Assembly: GCA_963550755.1 (NCBI GenBank)
Contig: CAUVDV010000063.1
Span: 1 to 13,120 of the forward strand
Direction of reading: 5' to 3'
DNA from: W11650 sp963550755
Lineage (GTDB): Bacteria; Bacillota; Clostridia; Lachnospirales; Vallitaleaceae
DNA length: 13,120 nt
Every line of letters starts with the position of its first letter. Positions within the stretch are counted from its first letter, which is position 1. Of this stretch, positions 6,531-12,131 are shown one piece after another. The translations under genes and the position numbers were made by a program. The notes beneath the pieces are model-generated. The model was not told the DNA's origin, searched no databases, and saw only the letters and a program-made list of their open reading frames with translations.

Positions 6531-7646
6531 ATGGCGGAAAAGAAAAAGAATATTCCCAAAGTGGAAAAGAAGGTTGGCGATGAGCGGGAAAAAGCGCTGG
6601 AAGCGGCCATTGCTCAGATTGAAAAAAACTTTGGCAAGGGCGCGATCATGCGCTTAGGCGAGGAATCCACCAAGCGCAATGTTAAAACTATCCCCACCGG
6701 CTCTTTAAGCTTAGACATTGCTTTGGGGGCAGGCGGAATTCCGGTCGGCCGGATTATTGAGATTTACGGGCCGGAGTCATCGGGTAAAACAACCGTTGCC
6801 TTGCATATGGTGGCTGAAGTGCAAAAACTGGGCGGAATCGCCGGTTTTATTGACGCGGAGCATGCTTTAGACCCCAAGTATGCCAAGGCGATCGGCGTGG
6901 ATATTGATAACTTATATATTTCACAGCCGGATAACGGCGAGCAGGCGCTGGAAATCACGGAAACCATGGTGCGTTCCGGCGCGGTCAATATCGTGGTAGT
7001 CGACTCGGTGGCAGCCTTGGTGCCGAAAGCTGAAATTGAGGGCGAAATGGGCGACTCGCATGTCGGCTTGCAGGCTCGGCTGATGAGTCAGGCGCTGCGT
7101 AAGCTGACGGCGATCGTCAACCGCTCGGAATGTACGGTTATTTTTATCAATCAGTTAAGGGAAAAGGTCGGCGTGACCTACGGCAGTCCGGAAACTACTC
7201 CCGGTGGCCGGGCGCTTAAGTTTTATTCTTCTGTTCGGCTGGATGTCCGCCGGGTTGAGTCGCTTAAGCAAAGCAATGACTATGTCGGCAACCGGGTGCG
7301 GGTCAAAGTCGTTAAAAATAAGATTGCGCCGCCATTTAAACAGGCCGAGTTTGATATTATGTTCGGCAAGGGGATTTCAACGGAAGGCGATATCCTGGAC
7401 TTGGCGGCGGAAGTAAATATTATTAAGAAATCCGGCGCCTGGTTTTCCTATGGGGAAACCCGCCTGGGGCAAGGCCGGGAGAACTCCAAGGATTATTTAA
7501 AAGGACATCCGGAGCTGCTCAAAGAGGTCAGTGAGAAGGTTAAGGCTTATTTTGAAATGTCGCCCAATTCCATTTTATCCATGTCGTCGGTTGACGGCGA
7601 GGACGAAGCGGCCGATATGCCGAATGACGGCGAGCCGGAAGCATAG
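6531..7646 (+). CDS. recA: Recombinase RecA
   Basis: A 371-residue protein that forms filaments on single-stranded DNA, drives strand exchange and activates LexA self-cleavage. Visible landmarks are the N-terminal helix (AIAQIEKNFGKGAIMRLG), Walker A GPESSGKT (80-87), the DAEHALDP block, Walker B IVVVDSVAALVP, the L1 loop region EIEGEMGDSHVGLQARLMSQALRK, the FINQLREKVGV block, the L2 region ETTPGGRALKFY, and an acidic C-terminal tail. The start is ATG at 6531 with AAAGGA six bases upstream. No promoter or LexA box is visible in the 45 bp after rho, so it should be expressed from the rho promoter. The usual neighbour recX is absent; a DUF3990/DUF3791 pair follows. Confidence 0.98.
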   Translation: MAEKKKNIPKVEKKVGDEREKALEAAIAQIEKNFGKGAIMRLGEESTKRNVKTIPTGSLSLDIALGAGGIPVGRIIEIYGPESSGKTTVALHMVAEVQKLGGIAGFIDAEHALDPKYAKAIGVDIDNLYISQPDNGEQALEITETMVRSGAVNIVVVDSVAALVPKAEIEGEMGDSHVGLQARLMSQALRKLTAIVNRSECTVIFINQLREKVGVTYGSPETTPGGRALKFYSSVRLDVRRVESLKQSNDYVGNRVRVKVVKNKIAPPFKQAEFDIMFGKGISTEGDILDLAAEVNIIKKSGAWFSYGETRLGQGRENSKDYLKGHPELLKEVSEKVKAYFEMSPNSILSMSSVDGEDEAADMPNDGEPEA

Positions 7647-7652
7647 CTTGAT

Positions 7653-7701
7653 AAAAACCGTGAGTTAAAAGTTAGGATATAGCTTTCCGTTCACGGTTTT
7701 T
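7653..7701 (+). terminator. Terminator of the rho-recA unit
   Basis: An 11-bp perfect stem, AAAAACCGTGA (7653-7663) with TCACGGTTTTT (7691-7701), encloses a 27-nt loop just after the recA stop. The A-run and T-run flanking the GC core match an intrinsic terminator, possibly active on both strands; the loop is unusually long. Confidence 0.7.
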
Positions 7702-7710
7702 CTGTAATAA

Positions 7711-7806
7711 AGCCAAAACAGCGGTTTTGCCAATAGTCCCTCAAAGATTGATGTGGGTGAGATGTTTAAGCTGATGATTCCTGACACAAGGATAAAGGTG
7801 ATATAA
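7711..7806 (+). pseudogene. Truncated small ORF fused by TAATG to the DUF3990 gene
   Basis: An open frame runs from just after two in-frame TAA codons (7705-7710) to the TAA at 7804-7806, whose last base is the first base of the DUF3990 start (TAATG). Its end reads IDVGEMFKLMIPDTRIKVI. This looks protein-like and resembles the opening of small accessory proteins of the type L.ELL.LIP..TRI.V. Possible starts are GTG 7753 (17 residues) or ATG 7762 (14 residues). Either it is the cut-off N-terminus of a small third gene of this module, or a coupling leader peptide. No family is assigned. Confidence 0.35.
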
Positions 7807-8288
7807 TGGGAAAAATGTTGATCTATCACGGTAGTTATACAGAAATTAAAGAACCTGCTATACTCACGGGGAAAAATACCAAAGACTTTGGCAAGGGATT
7901 TTATTGTACTGTTATTAAGGAACAAGCTGAGCGCTGGGCAAGACGCTATGCTACACCGGTAGTAAATGTTTATTCTGTTTTAATAGATGAAAAGCTGGAT
8001 ATTAAAGAGTTTAAAACCATGACACAGGAATGGCTTGATTTTATTGTGGACTGCCGTTCGGGAAAGGATCATTCTTTTGATATTGTTATTGGAGCTATGG
8101 CAAATGACCAGATATATAATTTTGTTACCGATTATATAGAGGGAATTATAACAAGAGAACAATTTTGGAGCATGGCAAAGTTCAAATATCCAACTCATCA
8201 GATAAACTTTTGCACAAAGAAGGCGCTGGAGTGCCTGAGATTTGAGTATAGTGAGGAGGTGAAAAAATATGAATGGACGGGAAGATAA
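7806..8288 (+). CDS. DUF3990 protein, ADP-ribosyltransferase-fold, toxin-like
   Basis: A 160-residue protein with the DUF3990 signature. YHGSYTEI (H8) is at the N-terminus, KDFGKGFYCTVIKEQAERWA follows (26-45, Y33), FDIVIGAMAND lies mid-protein (about 91-101), and HQINFCTKKALECLRF (Q132) is near the end. DUF3990 belongs to the ADP-ribosyltransferase clan. H8, Y33 and Q132 occupy positions expected for an H-Y-[E/Q]-type active site, though this mapping is my inference. Start ATG 7806 has AAAGGTG five bases upstream. Its end overlaps the DUF3791 gene by 20 bp. Base composition is more AT-rich than recA or the exporters, which suggests separate acquisition. Role as a toxin or defence effector is inferred from fold and context; the target is unknown. 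Confidence 0.8.
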   Translation: MGKMLIYHGSYTEIKEPAILTGKNTKDFGKGFYCTVIKEQAERWARRYATPVVNVYSVLIDEKLDIKEFKTMTQEWLDFIVDCRSGKDHSFDIVIGAMANDQIYNFVTDYIEGIITREQFWSMAKFKYPTHQINFCTKKALECLRFEYSEEVKKYEWTGR

Positions 8289-8727
8289 AAAGGCGAATGA
8301 TTTATTTTATACCTGCAGCTTAATCGCTTTTATCGCCAGAAAGACAAAAAATAAACCTTCTTATATTGTTGATGTGCTTGGCGCGGATGTTCTTTACAGG
8401 ATTTATGAACTGGCGGACATTTACCATAGCGATAATATCGAAAGAGTCAGTGAGGATTTTATAAACGAATGCCACATAGGAAATGGTAATTTTGATAATG
8501 TCGCCAGCTGTGAGTATGCCGTTCCTACTCATTGGGATATAGGCAAGGCATATAAGCGGCTTATACTCAAAGCGGCCGAAACGGAACAGGCGGATATTAT
8601 CGACACGCTGAGGAAGGTTTACCATTCTGTCGTCAGCGAGTTGATTGAAGATTATAACAGCAGCTTTTACTATGACAATCCCATGCTGATTTTTGAAACC
8701 TATCAAAATGGCGGATTATTGATGTGA
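8269..8727 (+). CDS. DUF3791-type partner protein
   Basis: A 152-residue protein. The first 65 residues fit DUF3791, a small helical domain (LIAFIARKTKNKPSYIVDVLG, then YRIYELADIYHSDNIERVSEDFI). About 85 further residues of unknown function follow (ASCEYAVPTHWDIGKAYKRLI, then an acidic Tyr-rich end). DUF3791 genes commonly sit beside DUF3990 genes. The start ATG 8269 lies inside the upstream gene, and its AGGAGGTG (8254-8261) is placed seven bases before it, so translation is probably coupled. By context it could be the antitoxin or a chaperone of the DUF3990 protein, but I see no DNA-binding helix-turn-helix. Function is not shown by sequence. Confidence 0.7.
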   Translation: MNGREDKKANDLFYTCSLIAFIARKTKNKPSYIVDVLGADVLYRIYELADIYHSDNIERVSEDFINECHIGNGNFDNVASCEYAVPTHWDIGKAYKRLILKAAETEQADIIDTLRKVYHSVVSELIEDYNSSFYYDNPMLIFETYQNGGLLM

Positions 8728-8810
8728 AGTTACAATTGAAGCATTAAAAATTCCATGCAGATGCCGTCAAAGTTGGGGCTGATGTGTTTGCCGGGCGACC
8801 ATAATTCGCG

Positions 8811-9272
8811 CTATTTCCGCGCATTGCCGCGCCGGATAAAACGTTCCAGCGGGACGAACGGATTAAAGGCATTGACAATCAGGATACCGAGGGCGATGGC
8901 GGCCGCGGTCTGCATGGTGGAGAAGAAATAAGTGATCGCTGCCGGGTAATCGGAAATCACGACCGAATAAAGAATATGGTACATTCCGGCACCGGGCACA
9001 ATTGCAAAAATGGCGATAATCTGAAAAGCGGTAACCGGCGTTTTGCAAATTCGGCTGAGAGTCAAAGAAACCGCGCTGATAAAGAGAGAAGATACAAAAG
9101 TGGCGGAAAAAGAGGAAAAACCCCAGTCAATAATCAGTAAATACACCGCCCAGCCGGCTCCCCCCAAAAGCGCCGCTAAAGGGAGCTGTTTTTTGCCGGA
9201 ACGGAATAAAATCCCGGCTGAATAAGTGGCAATCGCTGCTGCCAAGATTTGCATCCCTGCGCTGTTACTCAT
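8811..9272 (-). CDS. Threonine/serine exporter, small subunit (ThrE C-terminal-type, DUF3815)
   Basis: A 153-residue integral membrane protein with about five hydrophobic segments and a basic C-terminus (RFIRRGNARK). The FAIVPGAGMYHILYSVV motif and segments such as ILAAAIATYSAGILFRSG match the ThrE_2/DUF3815 family. This family corresponds to the second half of Corynebacterium ThrE, which exports threonine and serine. Here it is a separate gene, and its ATG overlaps the stop of the larger subunit by four bases (ATGA, 9269-9272). An AGGAGG stands 7 bases upstream of that ATG. The two are surely co-translated and likely form one transporter. It converges with the DUF3791 gene; the 83 bp between them show no clear terminator. 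Confidence 0.85.
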   Translation of the reverse strand: MSNSAGMQILAAAIATYSAGILFRSGKKQLPLAALLGGAGWAVYLLIIDWGFSSFSATFVSSLFISAVSLTLSRICKTPVTAFQIIAIFAIVPGAGMYHILYSVVISDYPAAITYFFSTMQTAAAIALGILIVNAFNPFVPLERFIRRGNARK

Positions 9273-10048
9273 AATAATCCTCCTGCCATAGAATAAAGTT
9301 TTAAAGCAAAACCAACGCCCGCTGCGATCAGGGCGGCGGTAATAAAAGCGTCGGCTGCCCGGGAAACGCCGGAAACCAAATCGCCGTTAATGATGTCCCG
9401 AATAGCTGTAGTAATAGCAACGCCGGGAACAAGGGGCATGATCCCGCCGATGATAATTAGGTTTAAGCTGTCGCCGATATGGAGATAGCGATTTAAAAAA
9501 ATAGACATAAAACCAATGATGAAGCTGCCCATTAAAAGCTGAAAAAACTTGGAGGTACTGGTTTTATCCAAAAGAAAGTTGGCTGCGCCAAGACAAACGC
9601 CGGCAATCAGAGCCGCCGCCGCGTCATACAGCGAGCCACCGAAGACGATGGAAAAGCTGGAAGCGGTCAAGGCGGTCGCGATCAGGATCTGCCAATTCGA
9701 ATACTCCACCTTTTCTTTCAGCTTATTCAGCGCCAGTACCGCTGTGTCCAGATCGATTATATCATCGCAAAACTGCCGCGAGATTTGATTGGCTTCCACG
9801 ATTTTATTCATATTATTGCCAAGCATACTGACCCGCCGGATGTAACTGAGCGGCAGTTCGGAATTATCCGCGGCGGAGGACATAGTCGTAAAAATGCCGG
9901 TTGGGGTGACAAAAGCCTCGACATGCTGATAATGCGATTTGGCTAAAATTCGGCGCATCGTGTCTTCCACCCGAAAGGTTTCGGCGCCGCTGCTCAGCAT
10001 CAGTTCGCCCAAATCCAGCGCAAATTCAAATAGTTTTTTATGGTTCAT
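9269..10048 (-). CDS. Threonine/serine exporter, large subunit (ThrE N-terminal-type, DUF1212)
   Basis: A 259-residue protein with a soluble N-terminal part (about 1-115) and roughly five membrane segments in the rest. Diagnostic motifs are LGELMLSSGAETFRVEDTM near the N-terminus, GIFTTMSS, and IMPLVPGVAITTAIRDIINGD in the membrane part. They match the ThrE/DUF1212 family of amino acid exporters. The start ATG is at 10046-10048 with AAGGA close upstream. It is followed directly by the DUF3815 subunit with a 4-bp overlap, the usual split form of ThrE in Bacillota. The substrate (Thr/Ser, possibly other small amino acids or dicarboxylates in relatives) is not determined by sequence. Confidence 0.87.
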   Translation of the reverse strand: MNHKKLFEFALDLGELMLSSGAETFRVEDTMRRILAKSHYQHVEAFVTPTGIFTTMSSAADNSELPLSYIRRVSMLGNNMNKIVEANQISRQFCDDIIDLDTAVLALNKLKEKVEYSNWQILIATALTASSFSIVFGGSLYDAAAALIAGVCLGAANFLLDKTSTSKFFQLLMGSFIIGFMSIFLNRYLHIGDSLNLIIIGGIMPLVPGVAITTAIRDIINGDLVSGVSRAADAFITAALIAAGVGFALKLYSMAGGLL

Positions 10049-10116
10049 GATTTTTCCTTATCTCATTGCTCTCCTTTAGTTGGTTATCATTTGGCGGCAG
10101 CGATTATTTCTCGATT

Positions 10117-10189
10117 TTATTTTCTCTTGTTATAAGGCTTCCGGTGCGCCTTGAGTGCTTCTTGCAGCAGCTTAGACATAGCTTTTCAT
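10117..10189 (-). promoter_or_regulatory. Leader with two tiny overlapping ORFs upstream of the ThrE genes
   Basis: Downstream of the promoter, a full AGGAGG (complement of 10199-10204) stands nine bases before an ATG (10187-10189) that encodes only MKSYV and a stop. Overlapping it in another frame, ATG 10177-10179 opens a 20-residue basic peptide, MSKLLQEALKAHR followed by KPYNKRK. A strong ribosome binding site in front of a five-codon ORF suggests a leader peptide or translational coupling controlling the exporter; it may equally be the relic of a small gene. Confidence 0.35.
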
Positions 10190-10225
10190 TATTGAAATCC
10201 TCCTGAGATTCCTCTTTTTTTCTTT

Positions 10226-10254
10226 ATTATACTAAAATATTTTATTTTCTACAA
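10226..10254 (-). promoter_or_regulatory. Promoter for the ThrE operon
   Basis: Read on the minus strand, TTGTAG (10254-10249) and TATAAT (10231-10226) are 17 bp apart. The -10 is perfect and the -35 weak. It starts immediately after the MATE stop codon and would give a leader of about 170 nt before the exporter start. Confidence 0.55.
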
Positions 10255-11559
10255 CTATTTTAATAAAAACCCATCGCTCCGCTGGATATAATAAACCGAC
10301 AGCAGCAGCATGATCAGCTGGGACAGCGGCACCGCCAGCCATACACCGATCAGACCCAGGCAAGGCGGCAGAATAAACAGCAAAAGCGCCAGTACTACCG
10401 GTTCGCCATAAATCAGCGCGGAAGCCGGCTGGCTATGATTAATCGCATATAAATAAGCGATCCCCGGACGCAAAAAAGCAGCCAGCAGCGCCCCTACTAA
10501 GAAAAAAGGCAAAACCTCGGCATACATCGCTGCCGCGCCGGCGGAAGAACCGAACCAGATGGGCATTTGATAGCGGGTCAGATAGAGCGCCACAGACGAG
10601 CCGATGCCGATCAAGCCGGAGGCCGCATAGCTTAGCCGCCGCAGCCGGCGTAAGGAAACGGCATCCTCTGCCCCGTAATAGCGGCTGATCATTGGCTGGG
10701 AACCATCGCCGATACCCTGAACCAGAAGCTGGACGATATAAATGACATAGCTGATGACCGCATAAGCCGAAACCGCTAAGACGCCGCCGTAAGCGAGTGT
10801 TCCCCGATTTAAAAAAATGATGACCACATTCGGAATCAGAGTAACGCCAAAAGGAGAGCGAGCCAGCGGCAGGATTTTCTTTAGCACCGCCGGATGGGGT
10901 TTTAAATCGGAAAGCGCAAAAAGCCGCCGGGGATAAAAGAAAAAGGGCAGTAGACAAAACAGTGTCATTGCCTGTCCCAACACCGTGGCTGCTGCCGCAC
11001 CGGCCGTGCCCCAGCCGAAGCGCTCGATAAAAAGGTAATCTAGTACCGTGTTGGCGGCCAGTCCCAAAATCATCGCCCGCATCGCTCGCAGTGCGCCGTT
11101 ATAGTTGCGAACCAGCGGCACCAGACCGGTGCCCAGGACCTGAAAAGCCGTACCGTAAATAATGATTCGCAGATAATCCGTTGACGGCTTCAGCAGCTCA
11201 CCCCTTGCTCCCAAAAGCGGCAGCAGCAGGGGATAGGTCGCCAGCAGGAGTCCCCCCAAGAGGAGAGAAGCAAGTAGCAGCAGGCACAGCGAAGTGCTCA
11301 GGAACAAAGCCTCATCTCGGCTGTCCCGGCTGCCCCGCTTCATTGAAATCCAAATTCCTCCGGCCATGCCGATGCCGGTGCCGGCCGCCTGCATCAAAGC
11401 CGCTGCCGGGTAATTGATATTAACTGCCGACAGCCCGATGTCGCCGGTATTGCGGCCGACAAAAATGCCGTCGATGATGATGTAAATTCCGGAAAAGGCA
11501 AAGGCCAGCATCGAGGGAATCACATTTTTCAGGAAGTTTTTCGTTAAAACATTTGGCAT
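10255..11559 (-). CDS. MATE-family multidrug efflux transporter
   Basis: A 434-residue inner-membrane protein with about twelve hydrophobic segments, matching the length and internal two-fold layout of MATE (MatE) cation-coupled exporters. Segments such as SGIYIIIDGIFVGRNTGDIGLSAVNINYP near the N-terminus, AANTVLDYLFIERFGWGTAGAAAATVLGQ in the first half, and GIGDGSQPMISRYYGAED in the second are typical of the MepA-like branch found in Bacillota. The start ATG (11557-11559) has AAAGGA upstream. It transcribes away from the VWA gene and toward the ThrE operon, with a separate promoter in between. The exported compound is not predictable. Confidence 0.93.
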   Translation of the reverse strand: MPNVLTKNFLKNVIPSMLAFAFSGIYIIIDGIFVGRNTGDIGLSAVNINYPAAALMQAAGTGIGMAGGIWISMKRGSRDSRDEALFLSTSLCLLLLASLLLGGLLLATYPLLLPLLGARGELLKPSTDYLRIIIYGTAFQVLGTGLVPLVRNYNGALRAMRAMILGLAANTVLDYLFIERFGWGTAGAAAATVLGQAMTLFCLLPFFFYPRRLFALSDLKPHPAVLKKILPLARSPFGVTLIPNVVIIFLNRGTLAYGGVLAVSAYAVISYVIYIVQLLVQGIGDGSQPMISRYYGAEDAVSLRRLRRLSYAASGLIGIGSSVALYLTRYQMPIWFGSSAGAAAMYAEVLPFFLVGALLAAFLRPGIAYLYAINHSQPASALIYGEPVVLALLLFILPPCLGLIGVWLAVPLSQLIMLLLSVYYIQRSDGFLLK

Positions 11560-11616
11560 GATATTATCCTTTCGGCCGGTTCAGGCGGATAGCGTAAAAG
11601 CCTGACCGGTACGGTT

Positions 11617-11645
11617 ATCATACCATAAAACCGGTGCAAAGTAAA
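11617..11645 (-). promoter_or_regulatory. Promoter of the MATE gene with leader hairpin
   Basis: On the minus strand TTTACT (11645-11640) and TATGAT (11622-11617) are 17 bp apart with an extended -10 TG. Two ACCGGT palindromes flank the -10 region (11605-11610 and 11629-11634) and could be an operator. In the leader, 11581-11586 pairs with 11600-11605 to form a hairpin just before the ribosome binding site (11567-11572). Confidence 0.6.
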
Positions 11646-11793
11646 ATTTGACCGAACACAAGCCTGAAAATCAAGACTGTTCCTAAGGCGTGATTACTAT
11701 AAAATTACGGGAAATGCCAGAAAACGACTATAATAAATAATGAATTAGAATTATTAAGTGCAAACTCATAGAACCATATTTAACTTAAAATAA

Positions 11794-11888
11794 AATAGTC
11801 TTTTAGCGCTATAAAAATTCCGTAAAAAACGGATTTCCCTTTATTTACCGGGGAAAACAAGCGTAGGCTCTTTTTTTAAAAGACTATT
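11794..11888. repeat. Perfect 12-bp inverted repeat bounding a 95-bp segment
   Basis: AATAGTCTTTTA (11794-11805) is the exact reverse complement of TAAAAGACTATT (11877-11888), 71 bp apart. The right arm shares its last two bases with the -35 hexamer of the VWA promoter. It could be a pair of operator sites that loop DNA, or the ends of a small miniature-element remnant; no target-site duplication is evident. Confidence 0.6.
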
Positions 11889-11915
11889 GACCTATAAAGA
11901 AAAAAGCGGTATAAT
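11887..11915 (+). promoter_or_regulatory. Promoter of the VWA surface protein gene
   Basis: TTGACC (11887-11892) and TATAAT (11910-11915) are separated by exactly 17 bp, a near-perfect SigA-type promoter. Transcription should start near 11922, giving a leader of about 210 nt. Confidence 0.85.
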
Positions 11916-11931
11916 AAAAACAATTTAAGAA

Positions 11932-12000
11932 GGCAAGCCAAAAGAAATTTTGGGACGCTGGGAAAAAACTTCGGCGATGCGGACTTTCCTGTCAGGATAA
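11932..12000 (+). ncRNA. Structured leader resembling the 5' half of a cyclic-di-GMP-I (GEMM) riboswitch
   Basis: The RNA opens about 10 nt after the predicted start with GGCAAGCC. A 6-bp stem follows (CCAAAA with TTTTGG) closed by a GAAA tetraloop, then GGGACGC (11932-11958). GEMM riboswitches have GGCAAACC, a stem with GAAA tetraloop, and GGGACGCAAAGC in the same order and spacing, so the match is close. The downstream part departs from the class: AAAGC is replaced by TGGGA, and I find no CCUAAG/UAUGG-type tetraloop receptor or the usual second GGGUUGCC domain. Other pairings are possible (GGAAA 11960s with TTTCC 11985-11989, or CTTTCC with GGATAAAG). Surface adhesins are frequent cyclic-di-GMP targets, which suits the gene below. 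Confidence 0.45.
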
Positions 12001-12131
12001 AGATATTTTCCGGCGGAGCCGCGCGGCGGCAGACAAAGGCATTAGTAGAGGTTGAATTGATAAAATTTTAACTTCTTTTTGCAATTATAAAATCAATCAA
12101 GTCATCATTATCAAGAGAGGAGAACAAAGTT

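Larger units (their letters stand above)
11646..12131. other. Divergent control region between the MATE and VWA genes
   Basis: The 572-bp gap contains the MATE promoter on its left. It continues with about 150 bp of AT-rich sequence lacking clear features (one isolated TATAAT near 11730 without a good -35). Then come a 12-bp inverted-repeat pair, a strong rightward promoter, the GEMM-like leader and a GC-rich segment (12010-12030) with a small hairpin. The ribosome binding site AGGAG (12118-12122) of the VWA gene closes it. A short hairpin CCGT/ACGG sits at about 11821-11832. No protein gene is credible here. Confidence 0.6.

Noticed and set aside
8728..8810. Coding-like fragment DAVKVGADVFAGRP in the convergent gap
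   Set aside because: Only 14 residues before a stop, no start, no homologue I can name; probably chance or an unidentifiable relic.
10439..10957. 172-codon minus-strand ORF inside the MATE gene
   Set aside because: Alternative frame of a well-supported transporter; Cys/Arg-rich peptide without features.
11794..11888. Insertion sequence
   Set aside because: No transposase, only 95 bp, no evident target duplication; kept only as an inverted repeat of unknown origin.
11960..12000. Fluoride (crcB) riboswitch from the GGCGATG word
   Set aside because: The downstream CUGAUG-type conserved block is absent and the gene below is not a fluoride exporter or related enzyme.
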